This document shows positions 46,801 to 56,965 of a stretch of DNA of 64,000 bases, piece after piece (position 1 is the stretch's first letter; the number at the start of each line of letters is the position of its first letter). A program made the position numbers and the translations under genes. The stretch is from Sphagnum compactum (Eukaryota > Bryophyta > Sphagnopsida > Sphagnales): NCBI GenBank assembly GCA_965153455.1, contig OZ234504.1:8866001-8930000 (forward strand). The letters are read 5' to 3'. The notes beneath the pieces were generated by a model. It saw only the letters and a list, made by a program, of their open reading frames with translations, was not told where the DNA came from and did no database searches.

Positions 46801-46900
46801 TTCTTCTAAGTACCTACTCTCATCAAAATTTCTTCACATTTAAAGCTCTTCTTCTAAGTACCTACTCTCATCAAAATTTCTTCACCTTTAAAGCTCTTCT
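46801..46900. repeat. 48-bp direct repeat
   Basis: The segment beginning TTCTTCTAAGTACCTACTCT and continuing to TTTAAAGCTC occurs twice (from 46,801 and 46,849) with a single mismatch in the part compared. A third partial echo follows in CT-rich DNA. Confidence 0.8.
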
Positions 46901-46955
46901 TCTTCTTCTACTCTTCCTAAAAAGTTTTCTTCACCTTCAAGAGCTCTTCTTTCTA

Positions 46956-46958
<3 letters not shown>

Positions 46959-46986
<28 letters not shown>
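46959..46986. repeat. (CT)14 microsatellite
   Basis: An uninterrupted CT run in the clpC upstream region. CT-rich tracts are common in plant promoters and leaders. Confidence 0.95.
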
Positions 46987-46991
<5 letters not shown>

Positions 46992-47132
46992 GCAAAAGAT
47001 TTGGTGAGCTTTTCTTCCTAGCTTGTGTGACCCCTGTGTATGCGTGCAATTCCAGGTCCTGAGTTTCCAGGTGACGTTATAGTGGAATCCGCCCATGGGA
47101 ACGCCGAAAGCATCTCATGGAGCCACGTGATA

Positions 47133-47340
47133 GGTAGTTTGAAGATAAGGTTGTGGAGTGGTCGATTCTCATTCGTCCACGACAGAGGCTAAGCGGCCTC
47201 GCATAGGACCTCGGTTAGGACCTTTGCCAGGACCTCGGATTGAACCTCGGATGGGCACCTCGGATGGGACCTAGGATGGGACCTCGGATTTGGACCTCGG
47301 TAGTTTGAAGATAAGGTTGTGCAGTGGTGGATTCTAATTG
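47133..47340. repeat. GGACCTCGGAT minisatellite bracketed by a 166-bp-spaced direct repeat
   Basis: From about 47,196 to 47,300, eight or so units of the form (A/G)GGACCTCGGAT(T/G) recur at 13-18 bp intervals. The block is bracketed by GGTAGTTTGAAGATAAGGTT at 47,133 and again at 47,299, each followed by GTG-AGTGGT-GATTCT. This suggests a segmental duplication in which the minisatellite expanded. It lies 650-820 bp upstream of the ClpC start codon. Confidence 0.8.
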
Positions 47341-47606
47341 GTCGACGTCACAGGAATAGGACCTCCGATAGGAACTCGGAATGTGATTTTGGGATCTGGG
47401 ATTTTGGATTTTCTTGATAGTTTTTTGGTGGGTTCTCATCTGACCATCCACATCTCCCCACGTACGACAATAGCTCGTAATCGACGGCTGTCGATCGCCA
47501 AGAGCTTTCCCTGGCCACAAATGCTTCTTCTTGGTCGTCCTCGTCGTCGCCTTCCTCTCCCCTCGGGAGTTTGTGGGTGCAGGAATCGCTTCTCTTCTCC
47601 TCAGTA

Positions 47607-47711
47607 GTAAGTGTTTTTTTTCATCATAATTGTCAGATATATAAGTCAGGAAAGTGGTGTCCTTTAGCGTACTGTACGTTTTGATATTTTTTTTACTTTT
47701 TTGTTGTCCAG
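47607..47711 (+). other. Predicted 5'-UTR intron of clpC
   Basis: A donor GTAAGT at 47,607 and a strong polypyrimidine acceptor (TTACTTTTTTGTTGTCCAG, ending at 47,711) define a 105-bp candidate leader intron. It lies 244 bp upstream of the ATG. Confidence 0.5.
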
Positions 47712-47955
47712 ATTGGTGAGAGAAGCTCGAGAACCTGCTCGACATCGGATACTTCTCTTCTTCTTCTTCTTCTTCTTCCGCCCTTGGAGCTGCAGCGTAG
47801 GAGACAGACAGAAAGACAGAAAGTAAGAAGGGGGAAAGAAGAATTGGAGGATTGAAGAAACGCGGGATTTTTGAGGTGGAAGGACAGAAATTTTCCTGTG
47901 CAGACAGAAGAAGCTTCGAGGCGTGGTGGAGAATTTGAAATTCTGAAGGACAAAA

Positions 47956-50900
47956 ATGGCGTCTTCTTTAGTGAAAGCATCTGTGAGTAGTTTACACACT
48001 ACAAGTCCTCAATTCTCTTCAGTTTTCCAAGCCGCCGGAAGCAGCCAAAATAGAGCAGCTTTGGCGCATTCTGGTGGACGAGGAGGAGCGAGGAGGAGAA
48101 GAAATGGCCAGCAGCAGCAGCTACAGCAGGTGGTGGTTTCGTCAACATCATTAGGGTTTCAAGCTTTTGCTGGGATGCGGAAGGCGACAACAGCGATTGA
48201 TGGCTTGACTTGCAAACAAGGGAAGGATTTTCATTCCGTTGTCGCATCCGCCGTGGATATCAAACGTCCATCTTCTTCTTCTTCTTCTGCCTCTGCTGCC
48301 TCCAAGGGAGTCATCACAGCGATGTTTGAGCGGTTTACGGAAAAGGCCATCAAAGTCATAATGCTGGCGCAAGAGGAGGCACGACGTTTAGGGCACAACT
48401 TCGTAGGAACCGAGCAAATCTTGTTAGGGCTCATAGGTGAGGGAACTGGAATTGCAGCCAAAGTGTTGAAATCCATGGGCGTGAATCTGAAAGAAGCTCG
48501 TGTGGAGGTGGAGAAGATCATCGGGCGAGGGAGCGGGTTTGTGGCTGTTGAAATCCCTTTCACTCCTCGGGCCAAGCGTGTTTTGGAGCTCTCTCTGGAG
48601 GAGGCACGGCAGCTTGGTATGGTATCAGGCTCAATTGTTTTGTATTTGTGCATGTTTTCCTGGGGGTAAGTTCTGATGGGATGATCATGCTTGGAAACTT
48701 GAAGAGATCATCATGCCAAAGTCATATTTTTAGATGGGTGTGTTGAGTATCTCCAGTATTTAGCCGTGCATTGGAAATCTTGGATGAGGTGCAACAGTCA
48801 AATGCAGTGAATCCATTGGAAGATTTCTGTGATCCTGAAAGAATGCACAACTTTCACAGCCCCGGAGGAGCCCTGGAACAGTCTAATAAGTACAATCAAA
48901 TTGTATTTATTGACTGCTCACTGTTTCTGATTGGCTAGATAGTTTGATTGGTCCAGGTGGGTTGCTATTAGTAGTCTACGACCTATTTGCACTTCCAGTA
49001 TCAGTTTTATGGGTGGGATTGGAAAAAAGTAACTAAAACATGGATGTTAGAAATATTTTTGCAGGGTCACATACTGTGCACTGGTGGAGATGCTCTTACC
49101 TATTCTGGAAATGTCTGTGATGGATGATGAGTGCAGGTCACAATTATATAGGCACAGAGCATTTGCTCCTGGGGTTGTTGCGGGAGGGGGAGGGTGTTGC
49201 AGCCCGAGTACTGGAGAATCTTGGAGCTGACCCCAGCAACATCCGCACACAGGTGGGTGTGCCATCTCATCATTCCTGCCTGCCTAATTGGAAGAGTGAT
49301 CTGATGATAAGAAGGGGGAGAATTACTTGGGCAATGTGTGTTTTAAGACAGACTCATTGATGAAATATGCAGGAGTGTAGTAGTGTAAGCAAACTTCCTT
49401 CCATGAAGAGGGCCATCGATGTCATCCCTCAAGTGCAATGTCCTGCTGGATGGGGTTTTCAAAGCTTTGATTTGACCCATTGTTTCTTGCTGGTCAGACA
49501 ATTGCTGATGGGATTTGCACATTGAGGCTTTGGTGATTTGTGTATACTGAATTTTCTGTGTTTATCCCTTTTCACTATTACAGGTTATACGGATGGTGGG
49601 TGAAAGTACAGAGTCTGTAGGGGCAGGAGTAGGGGGTGGAAGCAGTAGTAACAAAATGCCCACTTTGGAGGAATATGGTACCAATTTGACAAAGCTTGCT
49701 GAAGAGGTAGTAAATGTGTTGAAACTCTACATCCCCCACTTTTGTCATTTCTGTAATTGTTGATAGTGTAAATGTTCCCTTTTTCCTGTTGAGCACCCTG
49801 ATGATGGTTAGCTCCAGAATTATAAGTTGCATTGGTCTTCAGTGTAAGAAACTTATTCATCTGATGATGGTCTTCAGGGCAAACTTGATCCAGTTGTTGG
49901 GCGACAAGCTCAAATTGAGAGAGTAACACAAATTCTGGGCCGGCGGACAAAAAATAATCCTTGCCTTATTGGAGAACCAGGTGTTGGAAAAACTGCTATT
50001 GCAGAGGGCCTAGCCCAACGCATAGCATCAGGGGACGTCCCTGAGACTATTGAAGGCAAAAAGGTTATAACATTAGACATGGGGTTGTTGGTTGCCGGTA
50101 CCAAGTACCGAGGTGAGTTTGAGGAGCGGTTGAAGAAATTGATGGAGGAGATCAAACAAGCAGATGATATTATTCTGGTCATTGATGAGGTGCACACCCT
50201 TATTGGAGCTGGTGCAGCTGAGGGTGCCATTGATGCTGCCAATATCCTGAAACCTGCACTCTCCCGAGGTGAACTTCAGGTAGGTCTTCGACATACATTT
50301 CATTTCCTATTACATTTCTCATAGGACAGAATTTTTCAGTTCAAGGCTAATTGAAGTGACAACAATAAATTCTTCCATGGCCACTGAATTGTAGAAGATT
50401 CATCCCTGGTGAACAGATTTGAAATGGAAATGTGTTGGTATTGCCTTATCCAAAAGGTCAAACTTGAGGAGGGTTTCATCTTTTAGGAGATGTAACATCA
50501 CGTTGCTTCAAAGCTCTGCTTCTTGAAATGTTTGCACCTTTACAGTGTATTGGAGCCACAACACTTGATGAGTATCGGAAGCATATTGAAAAGGATCCAG
50601 CACTGGAGCGACGCTTCCAGCCTGTCCTTGTTCCAGAACCATCAGTTGAAGAAACCATCCAAATCCTCAAGGGATTGAGGGAGCGGTATGAAATCCATCA
50701 CAAGTTGCGCTACACCGATGAAGCTTTAGTAGCAGCTGCACAGCTCTCCTACCAATACATCAGGTCTGAAATTACTCCATAAATAGAGGAACTACTTTTC
50801 AGTGTTGTGAAGGACCCAACTTGGCTGAACTCGGACAGTCAAACATTGCTTTTCTTGAAGCTGCTGTGGTATATTCCAATATTTTGCTGTGGAAAACTCA

Positions 50901-53037
50901 TTAATAGGCCCTCTAGTTGTTGGAGAGTTGTTGGACACTCCTGCAAGTTGGAGTTGCACACTCATATGGTTAGGTGATGGCCTAGTTTTGTTGGTTATGA
51001 TATCTAGCTAGGGTTAGTGATACTGATGTAATGTGAAATTGTGATTGGGTTCAAGACACTAAAGTCAAATGAAAATGTATGCAGTGACCGCTTCTTGCCA
51101 GACAAGGCAATTGACCTGATCGACGAGGCTGGATCTCGGGTCCGTTTGCGCCATGCTCAGGTGAGAATTGCAATGGAAAACCATTCTGGATCGACCTGTT
51201 CATACAGTCATACTTTGGACTGTATCTTCTTGTAATGATACATATCCGTCTTTGATATTTGTTTTGTTGTTGGGGTGTTCTTATGCAGCTGCCTGAGGAG
51301 GCGAGAGATCTTGACAAGGAGCTTCGAGCAATCACCAAGGAGAAGAATGAAGCTGTCCGTGGTCAAGACTTTGAGAAGGCAAGTATCTTCTATTGCATCA
51401 GAAAAGTTCACCTGCTGGACATGCTAGCCAATTTGCACCATAAATAGAACCATTTGGCCATTTTTCAACAGACTCATTTGTTTTCTTGCTCCAAATTTTA
51501 GGCTGGAGAACTGCGGGACCGTGAAATGGAGTTGAAGGCACAAATTTCAGCAATCACAGAGAAAGGAAAGGAGAAGTTGAAGGCTGAAACTGAGGCAGGT
51601 GATACAGGCCCTGTAGTAGAGGAGTCTGACATTCAGCAGATTGTTTCAGCTTGGACAGGTATTCCAGTTGAGAAAGTGTCAACTGATGAATCAGATCGCC
51701 TTCTGAAGATGGAAGAAACACTTCACCAAAGGGTAATTGGTCAAGATGAGGCAGTGAAGGCTATAAGTCGGGCCATTCGAAGGGCCCGAGTGGGTCTCAA
51801 GAACCCTAACCGGCCAATCGCTAGCTTCATATTCTCTGGCCCAACAGGTGTTGGAAAGTCAGAGCTTGCAAAGGCACTTGCCTCCTACTATTTTGGGTCT
51901 GAGGAAGCAATGGTCCGCCTTGATATGAGTGAGTTCATGGAGCGACATACTGTTTCAAAGCTCATTGGGTCCCCTCCTGGATATGTGGGCTACAGTGAGG
52001 GTGGTCAGTTGACTGAAGCTGTTCGTCGACGGCCATACACAGTTGTCCTCTTTGATGAGATTGAGAAAGCTCATCCTGATGTTTTTAATATGATGCTTCA
52101 GATTCTGGAGGATGGTCGGTTGACCGACAGTAAGGGACGTACAGTGGATTTCAAAAACACACTACTGATTATGACATCCAATGTTGGAAGTAGTGTGATT
52201 GAGAAGGGTGGTGGTGGAATTGGGTTTCAATTAGACTATGGTGAAAAAGATTCCAGCTACAACCGCATAAAAAGTCTGGTCAATGAGGAGTTGAAGCAAT
52301 ATTTCAGACCTGAGTTTCTAAATCGGCTAGATGAAATTATTGTCTTCCGGCAGCTGACAAAAGTGGAGGTCAAAGAGATTGCGGACATAATGTTGAAGGA
52401 AGTCTTTGAGCGATTGAAGAAAAAGGAGATCAATTTGCAGGTACTGCAGCTTGTATCTTGATTGTGGAATTTTAATGGTTGGCAATATATCTAATTGCTG
52501 AGTGTTCTGTCTGTCATTATATTCCAACAGAGTGTATTTTGGTGTTTCTTTAGTGTTTGTTAGGCATTGAACGGTTTGGGACTTTCTAAGCTGTTGGGTG
52601 GCCAGCATTTAGTTTGAACAGTGGATTGTGTCTACAGTTTCAATTTGCCTTGGCATAATGGCAAAGGTGCAAGGTTTTCATGTTTTGCATTAGTGGAGAG
52701 TAGTTACTGTTCTATGCTAGGGTGTGACTTGATCTGAGTGATGTGACCATGAAGAACAACATTAAATTGTAGAACCACACTATGGCAGGTTACCGAGAGG
52801 TTCCGAGATCGTGTGGTGGATGAAGGCTACAGCCCCAGTTATGGTGCCCGACCATTACGGCGGGCGATTATGAGGTTATTGGAGGACAGCATGGCTGAAC
52901 GCATGCTTGCTGGGGAGATCAAGGAAGGTGATTCTGCAATCATTGACATTGACTCTGAGGGAGGCGTCACAGTTTTGAATGGTGTGACTGGAACTGCTTC
53001 AAGTACTGCCATTGAGGCACCAGCTGGCATCTCCTAG
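47956..53037 (+). CDS. CLPC: Chloroplast Hsp100 chaperone ClpC, nine exons
   Basis: Exons are 47956-48616, 49137-49252, 49584-49706, 49878-50279, 50546-50763, 51085-51160, 51289-51378, 51502-52440 and 52789-53037 (2,874 bp, 957 aa, all phases consistent). Residues 1-~105 are a Ser/Arg-rich chloroplast transit peptide. The Clp N-domain starts near 123 ([20 protein letters not shown]). AAA+ domain 1 has Walker A GEPGVGKT (332-339) and Walker B VIDE (401-404). The UVR/middle segment is [19 protein letters not shown] (about 558-576). AAA+ domain 2 has GPTGVGKS (675-682), [11 protein letters not shown] (about 746) and the IGF ClpP-docking loop (802-804). ClpC feeds unfolded substrates to the stromal ClpPR protease and associates with the TIC import motor. 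Intron 7 begins with GC. Intron 1 is mostly a MITE. No coding lesion was seen. Confidence 0.97.
48745..49095. mobile_element. Tourist-like MITE copy 6, filling most of clpC intron 1
   Basis: It starts GAGTATCTCCAGTATTTAGC and ends CACATACTGTGCACTGGTGGAGATGCTC; a TTA follows (49,096-49,098), against GTT on the left. It occupies 351 of the 520 bp of intron 1 and ends 41 bp before the exon 2 acceptor. It is the closest relative of the ankyrin-intron copy at 43.5 kb. Confidence 0.87.
51379..51501 (+). other. GC-AG intron in clpC
   Basis: Exon 7 ends GAG AAG and the intron starts gcaagt, the consensus for the rare GC donor class. It ends with CAAATTTTAG. Joining here restores the family-conserved [12 protein letters not shown]. 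The nearest GT (gtatct, 4 nt downstream) would shift the frame. Confidence 0.9.
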
Positions 53038-54165
53038 GCTTGTAATATAGATTTGGAAAACTTGTCGAACTTGAATTGGTGATGCTTGAAATTGTCAGAG
53101 TACCAGTTGTATTTTTAATGGACTGAGCTTCATAGGTTCGCAGAAGTCCCTCCTTGTATAAAGAACCGAAGTAGAGTCTTTCTCACCACTCATAAAAAGT
53201 ATAGAATGTATCTGCTTTGTCCTGGAACCTTGTGGGTAGGTATTTGACCTGGCTAAACTGTATGTACCATGGATTTGTTACATGCACTTCTCTCACAAGT
53301 TTTCTCTAAAGATCTTGGTGGAGTACATACGAGTCTTCTGGGTTTTGTAGATCATTTGAATGGTATATTAAGGGTTGGTGAAGACTATGACATGTATGAC
53401 GTTAATGGTCTTGCAACAGTTGGGGGGGGGGACAGCTGATGATGATCTATCTTTGAAAACAAATTCCTTTGACATTTTGTAAGTGTCAGTAGTCAAGAGG
53501 ATCAAGGAGTCATGTAAGGAGGTAAAGTAGCTCTGCTGCATCCACACAAGTTGGGAGTGGAAAAAGCTGCTGCAGAGAGTGATGATAGTAACATCCCTGC
53601 CACACTGACGGTGCCATGCTTTTGTGCATTAACACTCAGAAGGAGAGAGCCACATTTTATCTCTTAGGATTCTTTGTATCTTTCCAATTACTATGGATTG
53701 CTGTCTGCAAGTTGTATTTGTGTAACACAAGTGGTGCATGAAAAAATATATAGGATGAGCTGTTGTCAACACCCCCTTGTATGAAATGTACTAAGGCATA
53801 CAACGCTTATTGTTTTACACTGACTAGAAACTAAACACACTAGGGCATATTAGGGCATGCCAGAGATTGTTTTGCACCATCTCTGGACTGGCGTACTAGG
53901 GTTATTGTTTTGCAACCACTGCAAACTAAGCATACTAGGGCATATACTAGTGCAATGCTAGACAGACAAGGAGAAGTTCTGCACAATCCTGAAACCAGAA
54001 AGTCTTGAGATTTAAAAATCTATTAACAGATATTGCAATGTGCCATAGTAGCAACTTACTTATCATCAGAAGGTGTTGCGAAAATATAAAGAGAAAAAAA
54101 AGAAGGTGGGGAGGAGGAGGAGGAAGGAAGGAAACTGAATTCTTTCAACCCCCGTTGCAATTTCT
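53038..54165. other. clpC 3' region and spacer
   Basis: The first few hundred bases are probably the clpC 3' untranslated region. A G-run lies at 53,422-53,430. Between 53,790 and 53,965, ACTAGGGCATA(T/C) and ATTGTTTT(A/G)CA words recur at irregular spacing as a degenerate repeat. No gene was seen. Confidence 0.55.
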
Positions 54166-54168
54166 ACA

Positions 54169-54174
54169 TAAAAA
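54169..54174 (-). terminator. Pol III terminator of tRNA-Gln
   Basis: A T5 run on the minus strand directly after the acceptor stem, the usual RNA polymerase III stop. Confidence 0.8.
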
Positions 54175-54245
54175 GGTCCCGGCGAGATTTGAACTCGCGT
54201 TACTGGATTCAGAGTCCAATGTCCTGACCACTAGACTACGGGACC
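54174..54245 (-). tRNA. tRNA-Gln (anticodon CUG)
   Basis: The 72-nt minus-strand sequence folds as a cloverleaf. The acceptor stem is GGTCCCG/CGGGACC with discriminator T. The D arm contains TAGTCTAGTGG (A box). The anticodon arm is TTGGA-CTCTGAA-TCCAG with anticodon CTG. The T arm is GCGAG-TTCAAAT-CTCGC (B box GTTCAAATC). There is no intron and no encoded CCA, as expected for a nuclear tRNA. A run of five T on the minus strand (54,174-54,170) is the Pol III terminator. Confidence 0.95.
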
Positions 54246-56960
54246 AGTCAATGAAATGTTTCTTTCGTGAGTAAATCATTGTAGTTCAGTGGACATACAT
54301 GGCAATAATGTGGGATCTAATTGAAATAATAGGGGTAGTACTAAGTAGGGACTTTTTCAGAATTTAGACCTATTTAGACTCTAAGGTATAAATAGAGAAA
54401 TCCATAAAGGCAACCTATCTTTGAGACTTAATCTCACACTTTATTCCTAGATCATCCTCAAATGAGGACTATCTATAAATTTGGTGAAATTTGAAGAGAG
54501 AGAGAAATTTTTTTTTAAAAAAAAAACAATTCTCAAGATTTGAAGGCTGGGATTAAAAAATTACATAAAAAAGATTCAACATTAAATAATAATGGAAGCA
54601 CAATACATTGAGATCACTAGCTGTGAAGGCTCAACCACACTAAGACAAACTAAAAAACTCAGCATGAAATTTCTTTTAGCATCAAAAATTTTGTGTTAGT
54701 TTTTGCATCTCAACTTGTGTTTTCAAGCAAACATAGGGTAGGGTCCCGGCCCTATGTTCCTTCCAGTGATTTTACCAAAAAAAACACTTCAATATTAGAG
54801 ATATCCTTAAGCAAGGTAAGGGATCACACACTTAGTTTGGCCAAAATTAGGACTTAAAATTATGACAATTATTTTTAATTATGAAAAGATAGTGGACCAA
54901 ACTGAAAAATAACATTTAATATTGACATCAAATTACTTTTGGTCCCCAATCTCATGCTTTCAACATAAACAAAAGAAACCCTTTTGGGTTGCTCTCCTAA
55001 ATAGGTAACCTAGGTAAATAAGTAGTGTAAGTGGATACAAGGGGACCTAGCTAGGTAACTTAAATAGACTAGGTGAGTAATTAGGTACCTCAAATAGGTG
55101 GGTAGACACCTTACATGGTTGAGCAGGTAAGTAGTCTAAGTAAGTAGTAGGTAGGAATACAGGTAAAAAGTTATCCTATTTAGCCTATGTAGTAGGTACA
55201 TAGTCTAAATAAAAGGTAGGTAGGATGGGGGTATTAGGTAGGAGGGTAACTAGATTAGGTGGGCAAGTAGGTTGGTAAGTAGGAAGGATGAGAGCATGGG
55301 TATGAAAGTTGATAGAATGGGTAAGAAAAATAGGTTGGTAGGTAGGAGGCTAGGTAGGTTAGGTAATTAGTTGAGTAAATTTCTTAGGCTAGTAGGTGCC
55401 TAAACCCCCTAGGCAAGTGGGTAGACTTGGGTGTAATTCCAATTCAAAAGAAATGCTTTTGTGTTCATGCCTTATTCAACCAAAAAGTTAGCATGAAATC
55501 CTAGAGAGGACAAAGTGTGACTTTAGCCATATCTCTATTATATGTGTGATAATTTTTGCAGGGTTGATATTTATAGTGATGATTTTTTGAGGAAATTCTT
55601 TTTGAGATTTTGACAGGATTTTAAAAAAAAGGTATATTTCTGCTACAAATGATTTCTTCTTAGTACTCCAAACCTAAATTCTACCTAACACAAACATGAG
55701 TTTTAAGGTAGAAAAAAAATCATATCATCTAAAAGCTAACAATACACAACACACTGCAACTTGACATATATTTTTTGTACACAAAACAACAAGAGCATCT
55801 GAACTTTGCCATCATTCACAAGTCATTCATTTCTTTCACTGCACATCTGTACAACCCATGGTTTTCTTAGCACATTATAGTGATTTGCAGAATAACGAAA
55901 AGAAATGTTGGGAATTTGTTGCGGTGCATATAAGGGCGGGGGAGGAGAGACTATCAAGCGATGTAGAAGTTTTCATTCGGTCCCACATTTTGGGGAATGT
56001 TTACAAAGGTGTTACTATGAGTTGTGGGTTTATGTTTTGGTAACTTGATGGAACATTTGCTATTTGAAGTTGTTGCAGGTTTGAATTTACCATAAAGAGT
56101 AGAGCCATTATGGGATGAGCCCCTTATTTGAAATTTCAAAGTCTGGTCTTGAGAGTAAAGTCTGTCCTTAGCTGGAAGTATATGCATAGGAGAAGGGTAT
56201 GGCCAGAGGCCCTTCCTTGCTTTGAGGTGCCTACTGCAAGGCACCCCCAACTAATTATTATGCATCATTCTAGCATAATAATCTTGCTGGGATTTTGCAG
56301 TCTGCTATGAGGTTGCTAAAATCCATAAGAATCCTCTCCTCACAGAGGAGGTCATCTTATGTTTCTGGGCATGCTCTTACATTTTTGTAACGGCAGATCA
56401 TTTTTCTTTGCTTGTTGGATATATGGCTGAGTGGTCATTACACATGTTAAGGCACTTTGATGGGTGTGTTATCAGAATGCTGGTCATGGCTGCCACCTCA
56501 GGCAGGCACCTTATTCTGGTAACGCCCTCATCTGTGGGCCTTACCTACCACATAACATACCTCCAGCCACTTGGTCCCACATCTTGAGCAATGATCAGGT
56601 GTTAGTGTGAGTGGTGAGTTAATGAACATTTCCTGTTTTAACTGTTTGCTGGTTTGAACTTGCCAGAAGGGAAAGGCCGGAGCCAGGACAATGCAATAAG
56701 CTCTGTTTCTTTCAAGTTTCAAAGCATGTTCTTGACTTCCAAACACAACCTTCATATACTGCATACATACTTGGGAAAATCCTTATTACCACTTGAGACT
56801 TCAGAGGAGACAGAGGGAGATACATATACACTACCACACCTTGAAGCAATTTGTTGAGCACCACAAGTAGTAGTAATAATTGGGTTTTGTGTAAATAATC
56901 TCATCTCCATCACCAAAACAAGCTTTGCTTGCTTCAAGGGTGGCAAGACGAAGAAGAAGA
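54246..56960. other. Spacer upstream of the LRR receptor kinase
   Basis: No gene was recognised. It contains a TAGGTAGG-type low-complexity block (55,005-55,440). The last several hundred bases before 56,966 are likely the kinase promoter and leader, with an AAGAAGAAGAAGAAG purine tract immediately before the start codon. Confidence 0.55.
55005..55440. repeat. Degenerate TAGGTA(A/G)G low-complexity repeat
   Basis: About 430 bp are built from variants of TAGGTAGG, TAGGTAAG, AAGTAG and CTAGGTAA at 4-12 bp spacing on the plus strand. This is a diverged tetranucleotide satellite. Confidence 0.8.
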
Positions 56961-56965
56961 AGAAG

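Larger units (their letters stand above)
46010..47600. other. Spacer and clpC promoter region
   Basis: After the ankyrin stop codon come a MITE (46,245-46,556) and a 48-bp-period repeat (46,801-46,900). These are followed by a (CT)14 tract (46,959-46,986) and a GGACCTCGGAT minisatellite (47,190-47,300) bracketed by direct repeats. No gene was seen. The region from about 47,000 to 47,606 is likely the clpC promoter and first untranslated exon. Confidence 0.55.

Noticed and set aside
47338-47999. Arg/Lys-rich frames upstream of and overlapping the clpC start
   Set aside because: They derive from the GGACCTCGG minisatellite, CTT runs and leader sequence; no motifs were seen.
54005-54274. 89-codon frame across the tRNA
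   Set aside because: It is antisense to tRNA-Gln and a purine-rich flank.
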